Assembly (NCBI GenBank): GCA_034359265.1
Contig: CP136890.1
Coordinates: forward strand, 80,129,501 to 80,193,500
Source of the DNA: Canna indica
Taxonomy: Eukaryota > Streptophyta > Magnoliopsida > Zingiberales > Cannaceae
Direction of reading: 5' to 3'
Length of the DNA stretch: 64,000 nt
The first letter of the stretch is position 1. Each line of letters opens with the position of its first letter. Of the stretch, positions 9,044 through 19,692 are shown in pieces. The notes beneath the pieces are model-generated. The model did no database searches. It worked only from the letters and a program-made list of their open reading frames with translations, and was not told where the DNA came from. Position numbers and translations under genes: made by a program.

Positions 9044-9640
9044 TTCCCTCTACTCGGTCGGCCCCTAGATCATCAGATTCAGACATCTAAAGTAAATCCG
9101 ATACATCAACGATTTAAACAACGAAGAGATCAAAGAAAAATACTACGAATTGACAAGAACTCACGAGAAAACCGTCGATCTAGCACTTCTATTTGGATCG
9201 GCCACCCGCCTCACCATATAACCAAAAATCCAACCACTCACCTTGATCAGATGAAGGAGAAGGACTAGATGAAGATTATTCCGATTTCTCTGACGGCGAC
9301 ACGAGACCGGCGCTGTCCACGAGCTTCTTCCCCTCCTCTTCACCTCGGGCTGCGTGCAGCTCCCTCTTGCTTTGAGCCGCACGGCGGCTTGCGGTGAGAG
9401 AGTTTTAATCCCTTTTTTTTTACAAATATGCCCTCATGACTAAAGTTCCCTCACTCAAATCAACCCGAGCCCAAATTGAGCCCCGACTCGACCCGCGAAC
9501 CTGATTTCAACCCGACTCGAATCGATCTAACACATAGTTCATATAAACATAATTCACGAGTCAAACAAATTGAATTATACTTTATATTCGCGTCGATTTT
9601 CACGACTCAACCTGGCTATCCTTGGATCCCGTGCGCTGCA
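9044..9640 (-). repeat. Tekay-like LTR fragment (right part)
   Basis: Continuation of the fragment at 1-1266 after the outer CACTA insertion. It runs in parallel with the final third of the complete LTRs: an ACAAGAACTCACGAGAAAACC segment, a GC-rich tract, then an Asn/Arg-poor C-rich tract and a closing CCGTGCGCTGCACC like CAAGCTCGCACC in the complete LTRs. No coding sequence is seen. Similarity is weak. Confidence 0.4.
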
Positions 9641-9801
9641 CCAAATAAAATTTTTATATTAGGAAATCTTGGGTATTACATAAAAACTCATGTAAAATTC
9701 GATGTGAATTGTCTTTTGCTAAAAGAGTATAAATTTATAACTTGTCTCAATGGACATTTTGATCCGTGAAAAGTAAATATTATGAGATAACAAAATGAAC
9801 T

Positions 9802-9873
9802 TGTAGATGGGGGTATCAGTCCCCGTACCTTTCGCATGCTGAGCGATCGCTCTATCATTTGAGCTACAATCCC
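9802..9873 (-). tRNA. tRNA-Ala-like unit 1 (anticodon triplet AGC), probable pseudogene
   Basis: On the minus strand it reads GGGATTGTAGCTCAAATGAT at the 5' end with a D-arm, an anticodon arm holding AGC, a variable loop GGTA and a GGGG/CCCC T-stem. Position 33 is C instead of the invariant T, and the T-loop lacks TTC, so a functional tRNA is unlikely. Confidence 0.6.
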
Positions 9874-10070
9874 AGAGAGAGGAGATAGGGTAGATCTTCT
9901 CAAATAACACACAAGAAAAACTCGAGTAAATTTTGAAGTGAATGTTCTTTTGCAAAAATAAAGCAAATTTATTACTTGTCAATAGTTTTAAATGGATAAT
10001 GATAAAGAAAGATAATATACATTTTGAATCGTCAAAAAAGTGATTAAATTGTGAGATAACAAAATGTTCT

Positions 10071-10143
10071 TAGAGATGCGGGGTATCGATCCCCGTACCT
10101 CTCGCATGCGAAGCGAGCATTCTACCATCTGAGCTACAGCCCA
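10071..10143 (-). tRNA. tRNA-Ala-like unit 2 (anticodon triplet CGC), probable pseudogene
   Basis: The anticodon arm CTCGC TTCGCAT GCGAG is perfect, the D-arm is GCTCAGATGGTAGA-like, and the T-stem is perfect CGGGG/CCCCG around loop ATCGATA. The T-loop T54 is A, and the acceptor stem has mismatches (GGGCTG against CATCTC). Confidence 0.6.
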
Positions 10144-10309
10144 AAGAGAGGAGATATTACAGATCATTTTAAGTAACAAAGAAATAAAACTCGTGTAAAA
10201 TTTCATGTGAATTGTCTTTTGCAAAAAGATTATAAATTTATTACTTGTCGATAGTTAAGGGACATTTTGATCCATGAAAAGTGAATATTATGAGATAGCG
10301 TAATGAATT

Positions 10310-10382
10310 TGGAGACGCGGGGTGATGATCCCCATATCTCTTGCATGCGAAGCGAGCTCTCTACCATATGCACTACATCCCC
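10310..10382 (-). tRNA. tRNA-Ala-like unit 3 (anticodon triplet CGC), pseudogene
   Basis: The acceptor GGGGATG is kept, but the A-box region reads TAGTGCATATGG, the anticodon stem has a mismatch (GCAAG) and the T-arm is altered. The most degenerate D-arm of the six. Confidence 0.55.
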
Positions 10383-10548
10383 AACGATAAGAGATACTCT
10401 AAACTGTCTCAAGTAACGAAGGAAAAAACTCGTGTAAAGTTCCATGTGAATTATCATTTGCTAAAAGAGTATAAATTTATCACTTGTCGATAATTAACAG
10501 ACATTTTGATCGTGCGAAAGTGAATATTATGAGATAACATTATGAATT

Positions 10549-10621
10549 TGGAGATGTGTGGTACCGATCCCCGTATCTCTCGCATGCGAAGCGAGCCCTC
10601 TACCATCTGAGTTACATCCCT
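10549..10621 (-). tRNA. tRNA-Ala-like unit 4 (anticodon triplet CGC), probable pseudogene
   Basis: The anticodon arm is intact with CGC. The D-arm is GTAACTCAGATGGTAGAG. The T-stem is broken on the 3' side (CCACAC), and the first acceptor pair is mismatched. Confidence 0.55.
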
Positions 10622-10781
10622 AAAGAAAAGAGATATTGTAAACCGTTATATGTAGAAAGATAAAAACTCATGTAAAATTCCATGTGATTGTCTTTTGCTA
10701 AAAGGTAATAAATTTAAAACTTCTCTGAATGGACATTTTGATCCTTGAAAAGTAAATATTTTGAGATAAGCAAAATGAACT

Positions 10782-10854
10782 TGGAAATGCGAGGTATCGA
10801 TCCCTGTGCCTCTCGCATACTAAGCGAGCGCTCTACCATTTGAGCTACATCCCT
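10782..10854 (-). tRNA. tRNA-Ala-like unit 5 (anticodon triplet now AGT), probable pseudogene
   Basis: The block matches the others, with GTAGCTCAAATGGTAGAGCG in the D-arm and an intact CTCGC/GCGAG anticodon stem. The loop is TTAGTAT, so the Ala triplet AGC has become AGT. The T-loop has the same non-canonical ATCGATA as the other units. Confidence 0.55.
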
Positions 10855-11044
10855 AAAAAGAGGAGATATGGCTGAGCTTCTCAAATAACACATGAGAAAA
10901 ACTCGGGTAAATTTTCATGTGAATGTTCTTTGGGAAAATTAAACAAATTTATCACTTGTCGATAGTTTTACATGGATAATAATAAAGAAAGAGAATGTCC
11001 ATTTTGACTCGTCAAGTGATTATTGTGAGATAACAAAATGTTCT

Positions 11045-11117
11045 TGGAGATACAAGGTATTGATCCCTGTACCTCTCGCATTCAAAGCGAGCACTCTACC
11101 ATCTGAGCTACATCCCC
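11045..11117 (-). tRNA. tRNA-Ala-like unit 6 (anticodon triplet now TGA), probable pseudogene
   Basis: The best-preserved overall fold: acceptor GGGGATG pairs with TATCTCC allowing G-T pairs, with a D-arm GCTCAGATGGTAGAG and an intact anticodon stem. The loop is TTTGAAT, which gives TGA in place of an Ala triplet; the T-loop is ATCAATA. Confidence 0.55.
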
Positions 11118-11149
11118 AAGGAGAAGATATATTCATGTTCTTTTATAAG

Positions 11150-11630
11150 GGGGGGGAGGAGGGGGGCTACCGCACAAGATGAAGTTGGGTGATAGATCAG
11201 AAAAATTCAGCAAAGCAACTAGTTATTGGTCAACAGATGGTCGGCCAACGATCAATCGACTGGACACTATTGTGTCCAGTGATTTTTTGGTCGACCCACG
11301 ATCGACAAAAATCACCAATGGATCTTTTTAGATCCATTGAATGGCTCTTTTTGAGTCCATGCCTTTGGGATCTTTATATATAGACATCAAACTTGTCTTC
11401 CTATGTTTCTAATGCTTCATTGAGACAATCATTCATATTTGCTAAGCCTTCATGAGATATTCTTTAAGCAAACCCTAATTTTTAGTTGAAACCTTGATTT
11501 AGCCTTTGATCTTCATCATTTATTCATCCAAATGCATCAAGAGGACTAGGGAATTCATTTTGGAGCTAAATATTATTTTTTTGTTCATTTGCTCCATTTA
11601 CTTGTATATTTTATGATTTATTCTTTTAAC
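11150..11630 (+). repeat. Diverged fragment of the copia-type LTR
   Basis: Follows the middle of the solo LTR at 12339-17429 (compare 16440-16930): a CGATCGA-rich zone, a TATATATAGACA-like TATA zone, CATCAAGAGGACTAGG-type spacing, and TTGGAGCTAAATAT before TTTGCTCCATT. No coding sequence is seen. It is cut at 11630 by a Mutator-like end. Confidence 0.5.
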
Positions 11631-11800
11631 GGTAAATTATATGAAATCCCCTTCGACTATAGGTCATGTGCGCAAGACCTACCTTGACTACAAAGTGTGC
11701 TCAAAACTCCTCCCTACTACTTTAGTTATTCAAATAAGCCACCTATGTTAACCCTCTCGTTAGTAAGTTAACATTTATATGGTAGCAGTTTAACATATTA
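11631..11800 (+). mobile_element. One terminal repeat of a Mutator-like element
   Basis: GGTAAATTATATGAAATCCC followed by GACTATAGGTCATGTGCGCA, CTAC..AGTGTGC and TTCAAATAA runs parallel to the arms of the fold-back element at 19693. I found no matching opposite end, so this is a partial copy or an element whose other end was lost. Confidence 0.5.
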
Positions 11801-12338
11801 ATAAAATACTAAACTCAAATATATCTTATCACGAAGAAAGTTTCAACTTCGTGGGCCCCATTTCTGAGAGGCCAACCAGGAGATCTCCTTGTACCATGTC
11901 ATTGAAAGACAAATCATCCACCGCCCACACCACTTGCTGCATTACTTCATCCTCGGTTGGCATCTTCTAGTTCCTCGTCCTATGCCCAGTTCACAGGGCT
12001 CTATTTGTTGATGTGCTCTGATGCAACTAGGGCACCCGCTCCTCCCATTCCCTGTCGATTGACATCGTCGTCCGCATCCTCAAGGCACACACTACATAGC
12101 ACCCAAAGGTCGGTCGCCTACTGCTCTTCACTTCACTGCAGCTGAGGCTCTAGCAGAGAAGCTTGCCAGCCAACTACTTCATCATGCAAAATGAAGAGGG
12201 CGACGGTGGTGTCTTCATGTCGGAGATTAGGAAATCGGATAAAAAGAGGGAAGAAGTCGACGCGGCGGAGCATGACGAGAGGACAATTACAGAGAGGATG
12301 GCAAGGAAGCAGTGAACGTACTTGGTGGCAACGATGTT
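11801..12338. other. Intervening DNA, no gene recognised
   Basis: Mixed-composition sequence between the Mutator-like end and the solo LTR. A 62-codon plus-strand frame at 11957-12145 is Ser-rich and has no recognisable features. It could be interior of the Mutator-like element. Confidence 0.3.
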
Positions 12339-13259
12339 TGTTGGCCTAAGGTTTTTAACCTTTGTCTTAACCTCGGTTTTGATGATAACAAACATGGAAC
12401 TAATGATTTCAATGAGAAATATTTTTAGGTTCCAAGTCGGTTAGCGCTCGATGTCCGCGATCGAAAATATCAAAGAAATCGGAAGGACGTTGGTCGACGC
12501 GCTCTTGATTCATCGGGAAGATAGAGTTTAGGTTTAGGGTGTCTATAATGATTGTGTAATTCTCTCTCATGATGCAAAACCCAAAAAACCAAATCCTGAA
12601 TCCCAAAATATGAAAACTCGGAAAATAAAAAAACGGCCATGAATTTCACTAAGCCTAGGGAGCTCCTTGGAGAGCAATATGACAAAAACATTTTCTTGGT
12701 ACCAAAAGTCCTGGTAATTATTTTCTAAGGTAACAACAAGTTAACAACATATTTTTAAAGAATTTTTGGAAGCCTTTAACCGATTCATATTTGACCCGGG
12801 AAATTATAAAATTTTTTGTTTTTGGAAATTTGTACTAGACCCCCAAACCACTACTGGAAAAATGGGCATCAGCAACGGCTCTAGCCATTGCTGAAAACCA
12901 TCAGCAATGGCTTGCAACGGCCCTACCCGTTGCAACGGAGCCATGGCAGAAAAGTGTGTTGCTGGTAACTTAGCAACGGCTTAACAACGGCCGCTCGGGC
13001 CGTTGCTAATAATATTATCAGCAAAGATTTTGCCACGGACATGGAGCCGTTTCTGAAAACATTAATAGCAACGGCTGATGAGTCCGTAGCAACGCCGTTA
13101 GTAAAAGATCGTTGCTAAGCCGTTGCTGTAGGTCATCAGCAATGGCTTTCGATAAACTTTTAGCAACGGCTTTCCCACGGACGACCGTGGGAAAACCGTT
13201 GCTGATGATGTGAACAAGTTTAATATCTCAATAACAAAATCAATATAAAAAAAATCTCA

Positions 13260-14780
13260 CGATGACGATGGAGGATGACCTGGATCATTTGGCGGGGTCT
13301 AGAGTGCTTGAGTGTACACCGGCGTGGACAGACTCGAGGACGATGGATGAGATGATGCCGAAGAGATGCCTGCTTCGGGATGACCTGACATGTTGCGTAG
13401 CATAGCATGCATCTCCGCCATCATCTGACTCTGGCACTCCATCATCTCAGTCTGACGCGCGACCGTGTCCTCTAGAGTCCTTATTCTGCTACTATGATCA
13501 TAACTGGATCTAGAGGTGGACGGACGCTCACAAGCGACCGGAGAGATCGGTGCCCCAAGTGGCCATAGCACGGCTCGCGCATGACCACTATCTACAAAGC
13601 CATATACGCAGCCATGGTCCCAGCCACCTACGACCTCGACCCATGTTGCCGCGTCAAAGTCCTTGGGGGTGCCCCCGTGCTGCACCACCGTCTGGCTGTA
13701 GGTCTCCTACTCGAGTTTCATTTTTTGTTTAATATTTATCATAAAACTTAAATTATAAATATATAATGAATAATTTAAACAAATATATAGTTACCATAAT
13801 GTATGCAGCGCGGTTGTCGATGTACTCCCCAGTCCCATGTGCTCGACGGTGAGTCCGCTCAAACACCGCCATCGGGGAGGGTCGCTGGACAGTCCCGTCA
13901 TCCGACACCGTCGTCTATATTTACAAAACATAATACATTAATTAGTACACATAGTAACAAATAAAATATATACTTACCAAACGGTTCGCGTGCACTACAA
14001 ATGCAATAGAGCCGCCAGTGTGACGCGCTGCTCCCCCCGACATGCAATTTCTAGCCGCATTCCTAGAAACCTCCTACCATCGATCCATCGACCATATTCC
14101 CACGAGCTGGTCCCATATATCCGGAGTAATCCAATCGGGGTCATATCCCCGAGTCTCCGCGATGTTAGTAGTCCCAACTCGTGCCATCGCCTGGGATCGG
14201 GCTTGCCCCAGCTGCCCGTTGTACCTTGCCCGGGAAATAGCCTCCCAAGCAGCGTAAATGAAGGGCCTCTGGTCCTCAGCCCATGTATAGCGAGCCTACA
14301 GAATAATAATATCAGTACCAATATTAATCATCATGCATGTATAAAAAAAATAATACGTGCCTCAAACTCGCGCCATAACATGTCGACGTGCTTGCTAGGC
14401 ACGTGAGACCACGTAGGCCATGCCCCATGCATGTATCGTCGAATAGTAGAAGAAATGCTCCTCGGCACTTCTTCTTGCTCGAACCTCCACAACAAAAATA
14501 TATTTTAATATTATATTATGATATAATGAATTTGTAATGATTCATAATTCATGATATATTACCGCTCCCCAATCACGCTAATAAATCTACGTGACTTTGT
14601 GGCTGGTGGAGGCTGCCACCTGTTCGGCCCGCGTGGCCGCCTGCGTCTGGATGTACTAGCCTCGGCAGTATCATCGGCATGAAGATCAACAACAGGAGGA
14701 TCAGCAGCATGAGTAAGTGCTGGAGTCTCACCGATCGGAGACTCCGAAGCTCTCCTGCGACGATAACCACGACCAGACAT
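13260..14780 (-). pseudogene. TNPA-like gene of element B
   Basis: Exon 1 keeps its start (MSGRGYRRRRASESPIGETP) at 14780 and the Arg/Pro-rich N-terminus to a GTAATA donor at about 14563. Exons 2-5 follow near 14358-14486, 13983-14296, 13800-13920 and 13299-13711. The Transposase_24 core is in exon 3 and the Met/Gln-rich coiled coil in exon 5. Compared with A, exon 5 ends early at TQAL because of a stop codon near 13299, removing the last 10 residues or so. Sequence variants group it with D rather than A, F and G. TNPA-like proteins bind CACTA subterminal repeats. This copy has the fewest visible defects of the five, but I cannot confirm all splice sites. Confidence 0.65.
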
Positions 14781-14834
14781 ATTTGTCGAATAGACATATA
14801 ATTAGATTATTGTATAAATAGACTCTGAAGCTCT

Positions 14835-14945
14835 CCGATTTAAATAGGTGAAATTTAGGAAGTACGTTATGCCTAATCGAAACTCATTCGTTAAAGCTCC
14901 ACGATCAAGACGTCGGTACATCCAACTACAATCAGCCGACATGAT
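14835..14945 (-). pseudogene. TNPD remnant of element B
   Basis: About 35-40 codons match the TNPD N-terminus (SWMYRRLDRGALTNEFRL and the following TYFLNF). The deletion junction at about 14817-14835 contains a 15-nt stretch ACTCTGAAGCTCTCC that copies TNPA exon 1 (ACTCCGAAGCTCTCC at about 14745), a filler insertion. The ATG of the family is altered here. Confidence 0.65.
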
Positions 14946-15699
14946 TCTGTAAATCAATGACAATTTTTTTGATGAATGCCTTTAGGTGAGATTGTCCTAT
15001 TCCATTCGGGATTTATGTTATTTATATTGCACTAAGTACTTATTTTAACCACTAACTTCATTCTAAATTTTGGCAGCATCTCTCTACAGTTCTCTGAATA
15101 CGCATATCATATGGGCGCGTATTGGAGAACAAGAGAGATGCTGCCGAAATTTAGAATAACTAGTTAACGGTTAAAAGAAAAATGTAAGTGCAGTACAAAT
15201 AACTATATTCCCAAATTGTCCAATCAGAGACAATTCAAGAATTGTACGTCGTATAAAAGATCATCTACTTCTTTTACACGAACATACAATCCCAGAACGG
15301 ATCTAAGGTTTTGCTAAATCATATCCGACTCGTCGATGCGTACGTGAAACATATCAACTCGTCGGATGGATGATTATTATCTAAATGTTTCGAGTAAGTT
15401 CGAGTCCATATTGGACAATTCCGACACAAGTCCAAATTAGGCGATTCCGGCGGGAGTCCAAAATGAACTATCCGGCGCGCGTCCAAAGTGGACAATTTCG
15501 ACGTGAGTCCACTGAGGACAACTTTGAACTAATTAAAAATATTTTAACTAATTAATTAATATTAATCTACATCATTTTCATTAATTTAAATAATTAACCT
15601 ATCATTATTAAATATTAATCTAACTAAATTAAACTAAAAATTAATATAAACTCTAAAAATTAATCTAAACCCTAAAAATTAATCTAACAAATTAAAAAA

Positions 15700-15731
<32 letters not shown>

Positions 15732-17429
15732 ATCTAAAACTAAGATTTTTAGCGCCGGAGCACAGTGTCCGGACACTGTACAAGCTCCGACGGCGGCCAT
15801 CGGCCGTCCGCCGCCGATCGAAACCCTATTTTTAGGGTTTCGAGTTTTGGTCGGATTTCCCATCGGCCGCAACGGGAAGAGAAGGCCGGGTGGCGAGGAA
15901 TACCTGAAATCCGCGGTCGAGGACGGACGGCAGCATCGGCAGCGGCAGCTCGGCGGCATCGGCGTCGGCAGCGGCGGTGAGAGGCGGGAGGAGGAGGCGG
16001 CGGCAGCAGTAGGAGGAAGAAGGGGCGGGCGCGATCTGCGACCTATATAAAATTATCAGCAACGATTCACTCGCCCGTTAGAAAGCCGTTGCTGATAAGT
16101 TATCATCGGCAATGGCTCACTTGTCCGTTAGCAAACCGTTGTTGATAATTAAAATTATCATCAACGACTCGCATGTTTATTAGAAAGCCGTTGCAGATAC
16201 AACATATCTGCAACGGCTTTGGCGGCCGTAAGAATGCCGTTGCAAATAGCAACGGCCGCTCAAGCCGCCGTTGCTGAAGACTCAATTTCTAGTAGTGAAC
16301 GTTAGATTTCGATTCTTAAGGATTTTGATTTTCTATATATTTTTATTGAATCTAAATGGGGGGTAATCCTTATATAACATTTGTGTTTTAAAGTTATTAA
16401 CTTGCTAGACCTCTTAGGAAAGACTAGACCTTGTTGAAACTGCTCTTATAGCAGTTTCGGTCGTGGTCCGATCGATGGTCGGTCTACCACCATCGATCGA
16501 TGAGCGACCGGCAGAGGCTCAAAATCGATAGAGGCCTCTCAGTCGATGACTGATCGCTCGAGCGGTCGACCGCCCATCGACCGATGATTGACCAGCGGGC
16601 GGTAACAGCTCTTTTTTGAGCTATTGTGTAGTGTTTTACCCGAGCCCTCTATATGGCTCTATATATATATGAGACACAGCCTTCCTAGACTTTTTTTTAT
16701 CACTCCTAACCTTCTTGAGCCATCTTGTGATCATTCTTAAGCCTTATTGAGTTAATTCTTGTGGAATCTCTAGCCTTGATCTCTCATCTCTTTGATTGAG
16801 CATTACCTTCATTGTTTCATCATCAAAGGCATCAAGATTAGCTAAGTGATCTTGTGTTGGAGCTAAGTATAAGTTGTATTATTTATTTGCTCCATTACTT
16901 GTGTATTTTTTTGTTTATTTCATTGTTACTCAAGTGTGTAAAGATATAGTGTGTAGATCTTGAGTTTGGTGGTTGCCTTGGTGTAGAGGCCTAAATCCAC
17001 CGGTGTGATTAGTTTAGTATGATTAGTTGTGTTATCCTTAGGGTTTGAGGTGAGAGAGTGCTCTCGGTAGGAAGACGAAGACTTCTGGGTGTGGGAGTGC
17101 CTTCGGTGTGAGAGCGGAGACTCTCCGGTGTAAATTCATCATTGTAAGAAAACAAATTAATCTAGTAAAGCTAGTTTCAAAATCCTAAGCGGGGTGCTTA
17201 GGTAGTGGAGTAGATATTAGAACCGAACCACTATAAATCTTGTGTTTGCATTGCTTATTGTGATTGTTGATTAATTGTCATATTACTCTACTTCTGCTTG
17301 CTATTTGATTTGTGTATTTTCTAAGTTGTAAGAAAAGATTAAAACCGATAAATCATATTTAGGCTAAAGTTTTAGATAACATACTATTCACCCCCCTCCT
17401 CCCCCCTAATGTAAGCTATTTCACCAATA

Positions 17430-17835
17430 GTGTTGTCGAGCCTGGGCATCACTTCCATGGAACAAAGCTTGGGCATCACTTCCATGGCCATCACTTCCAT
17501 GGAACAGAGTCTGGCCATCACTTCCATGGAACAAAGACTAAGCATCCATGGCCATCACTTCCATGGAATAGATCCTCAGCATCACTTCCATGGCCATCCT
17601 CCATTTCTCAGATTTTTAGATTATGTTCAAAGATGCTGTTAAGTGCAGGGGATGGAGGAGATCAGAGAAGAACAAAGCATAACCATCACTTCCATGGAAC
17701 AAAGCTTGGCATCACTTCCATGGAATAGAGCCTGGGCATCACTTCCATGGCCATCCTCCATTTCTCGAATTTTTAGTTTATGTTCAAAAGCTACTGTTAA
17801 GTGTAGGGGATGGAGGAGATCAGAGAATACTTTAG
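17430..17835 (+). repeat. Short tandem repeats around GCATCACTTCCATGG
   Basis: Irregular tandem copies of GCATCACTTCCATGGAACAA occur at 17448-17600 and again at 17685-17745. They lie within a larger duplication of about 160 bp in which the block at 17578-17670 recurs at 17738-17830. No protein is recognised. It borders the solo LTR directly. Confidence 0.65.
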
Positions 17836-18104
17836 CTTCTCAAGGAATTGTTGTAGTCAAAACTGCAATCAACTCGATTTGCTTAGAAACAAGCAAGATA
17901 TCCAACATTTGCAAGACCGAAGGCGCCATAAGGATTCGAGGTAGCTCTCAGACCATCTTCCTCCCCCATTCCTTGACAGATCAAGAATGGAAGACCAAAC
18001 TTTACTGCAGAAAGCACGACCCCCGGCCATGGAGAATGTTACCCAGTGGACTATGAAGCCTTTCTCTGGTAATGCGTCACCGCCTCCGTGCACCGTGAAG
18101 TCCG

Positions 18105-18395
18105 TTGTCCCAGCTCTGGTTTTCTCGGTTGGTGGCTACACTAACAACCTCTTCTACGACTTCACCGATGTCATTGTTCCTCTTTTTATCTCCTCCTACC
18201 AATTCCATGGCAAGACATGCGATGGAGGAGAAGAGACAGATGAATGAAGAGTTGAGACGGGTGATGGAGGAGCAAAGACGGATGATGGATGCGCAGAGAC
18301 AGATGATGGAGAACATGCAGGCGCTCCTGACTCAGATTGCATCTCACTCCGGCATTCATATACCGATGATGTTCGAGCTGTCCTCCTCGACCTAG
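18105..18395 (+). pseudogene. Coiled-coil C-terminal exon of a TNPA-like gene (third CACTA family)
   Basis: From about residue 35 the frame reads as a heptad-rich stretch full of Met, Glu, Gln and Arg (MEEKRQMNEELRRVMEEQRR, then MMENMQALLTQIASHSG). The family-1 TNPA exon 5 has the same layout (METMERQSQ..MLRNMSGHPEAG), followed by a short Ser-rich tail. It is followed 675 bp downstream by a CACTA terminal repeat on the correct side. Residues before 35 lack similarity and are probably intron or upstream exon DNA. Upstream exons are not recognisable, so this is a relic. Confidence 0.5.
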
Positions 18396-18719
18396 TCGAC
18401 GCTCTCCACCTAGTCGTTGCTGATTCCACCACCTCCACCGCAGCCGTGAGATTTTGTTTTATTGTATTTTGATACTTGATAGCCTCCGTTTGAGGCTTAG
18501 ATACTTGATATTTGTATATATACTTCAGTTTTGATATTTGATACTTGTTTGTCTTCGCTTGAGGCTTAGATTGATGAAATTTAAGTAAAAATTGTGTGAC
18601 TGCTTGTATTTGTATGTGTAAGATGTTTTTATGGTTGTAAATAGATTGTATCGTGTGAATATTGATGTATACAGGAATTTCTAAAATTTTAATTTTTTTC
18701 AGTTACAAGATATAACATT

Positions 18720-19077
18720 AGTGATGGCTTACCAACGGATGATCACCACTAGGCTGTCGCCGAAAGCGTATCGTAATGTCAGTGGGCAGCATCAAATATT
18801 ATGATTGCTAATAGTATCAACGACGGCTCCTGGCCATTGCTGATAATTAAATCTCAGTGACAATCGTCTCGGACCATCACTGATGTATTTAAAGCAGCGA
18901 TAGCTCTTGCGACTGTTGCTGATAATTACTTGAGACGGCCGCCCCGCGCCATCACAAATTATCTGAGACGCACACATAAGCAACGGCTCATTGCAACGGC
19001 TCGCGCCGTCCGTCATAGTCTTCACCGACGGTTCATCAACGACACGAATCATCGGTGACAACGACTATTCTAGTAGT
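18720..19077 (+). mobile_element. Right end of another CACTA element
   Basis: Ends TTCTAGTAGTG at 19077 after a subterminal zone with diverged CAACGGCTC, CATTGCTGAT and CATCACTGAT motifs in both orientations (18820-19060). The matching left end was not found, so no target duplication can be checked. Confidence 0.55.
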
Positions 19078-19683
19078 GTGGACTTGCTCGAGCCAGATCA
19101 AACGGCTCTGGGGCTTCACTCGGCCAAACAAGGACATTCACGTCCTCCCTTATCATGAGGGGTACACTATTACAAATCCGTCATCTTCGAGATCAGCCTC
19201 AACATATTCTGAGCAATATTCCCTCGAGATTTCTGGGTGGCATCATTGCCTCCACCTTCAATAAATACAAACATGACACACCTTAGGTAACAATAAGTTC
19301 CAATTTCATTTGCTCCATCTTGGAGTCCCCCTAACTTGAGCGTCATAGTGTCTTTTGTAGGAACCCCTCCCCACCGACATTGAACTTGACCAAGAGAGAC
19401 ACCAAACCGGACGTACTCCGATCCTCGGGCATGAATAATTCCTAATGCTAACTAAATACTAAAATATTATTAGTTTTGCTACTATGTTCCTTATTATTTT
19501 ATCTCTTAATAATCTTATTTCTATCCACCGAACACAGCTTTCAAAAGTTCGTGGTCTTTAGGTATTTCTAAAATAAATTAAAGTTTTCATTGTTCTAAAA
19601 GGCTCTCATGGAGCATATCAATGTAAACAAACATGAGCTCTGGCCTTTAGGGCAAATTTTGGTGGCCTCCAACATTTCGCTTT
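19078..19683. other. Intergenic DNA, no feature recognised
   Basis: No open frame with recognisable similarity and no terminal repeats. The left part is GC-richer than the right part. Confidence 0.35.
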
Positions 19684-19692
19684 AATTATTTT

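Larger units (their letters stand above)
9663..11140 (-). repeat. Tandem array of six tRNA-Ala-like units
   Basis: Units of about 233-269 bp each consist of a 72-73-nt tRNA-like block and an AT-rich spacer of about 165-195 bp containing recognisable blocks such as AAACTCRTGTAAA and GGACATTTTGATC. Start-to-start distances are 269, 239, 239, 233 and 263. The two long spacers, after units 1 and 5, share an extra segment (GTTTTAMATGGATAATRATA), so units 1-2 and 5-6 look like a duplicated dimer. All blocks point to the minus strand. Confidence 0.85.
12849..16297 (-). mobile_element. Family-1 CACTA element B, internally deleted
   Basis: The ends CACTACTGGAAA (12849) and TTTCTAGTAGTG (to 16297) are flanked by AAC on both sides (12846-12848 and 16298-16300). 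It carries TNPA-like exons, a TNPD remnant of about 40 codons, a diverged 80-bp inverted repeat (about 15030-15190), a degenerate 26-bp minisatellite, an AAAT tract (15700-15735), palindromes and subterminal arrays. At 3.4 kb it has lost almost all of TNPD. Confidence 0.88.
12339..17429 (+). mobile_element. Copia-type solo LTR, copy 1, interrupted by CACTA B
   Basis: It starts TGTTGGCCTAAGG at 12339 and ends CACCAATA at 17429, flanked by ATGTT and GTGTT (4 of 5 bases match). Without the CACTA insertion and its 3-bp duplication it measures 1639 bp, against 1638 bp for the inverted copy at 57044-58681, to which it aligns end to end. Near the 3' end is ACTATTCACCCCCCTCCTCC, a C-rich tract common near the ends of plant Ty1/copia LTRs. 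No internal retrotransposon sequence adjoins it, so it is a solo LTR. The copia assignment rests on that motif and is less certain than the LTR call. Confidence 0.75.

Noticed and set aside
11045..11117. Functional tRNA-Ser(TGA) reading of unit 6.
   Set aside because: The body is tRNA-Ala-like, lacks the long variable arm of tRNA-Ser, and the T-loop is non-canonical; the triplet is best explained by mutation.
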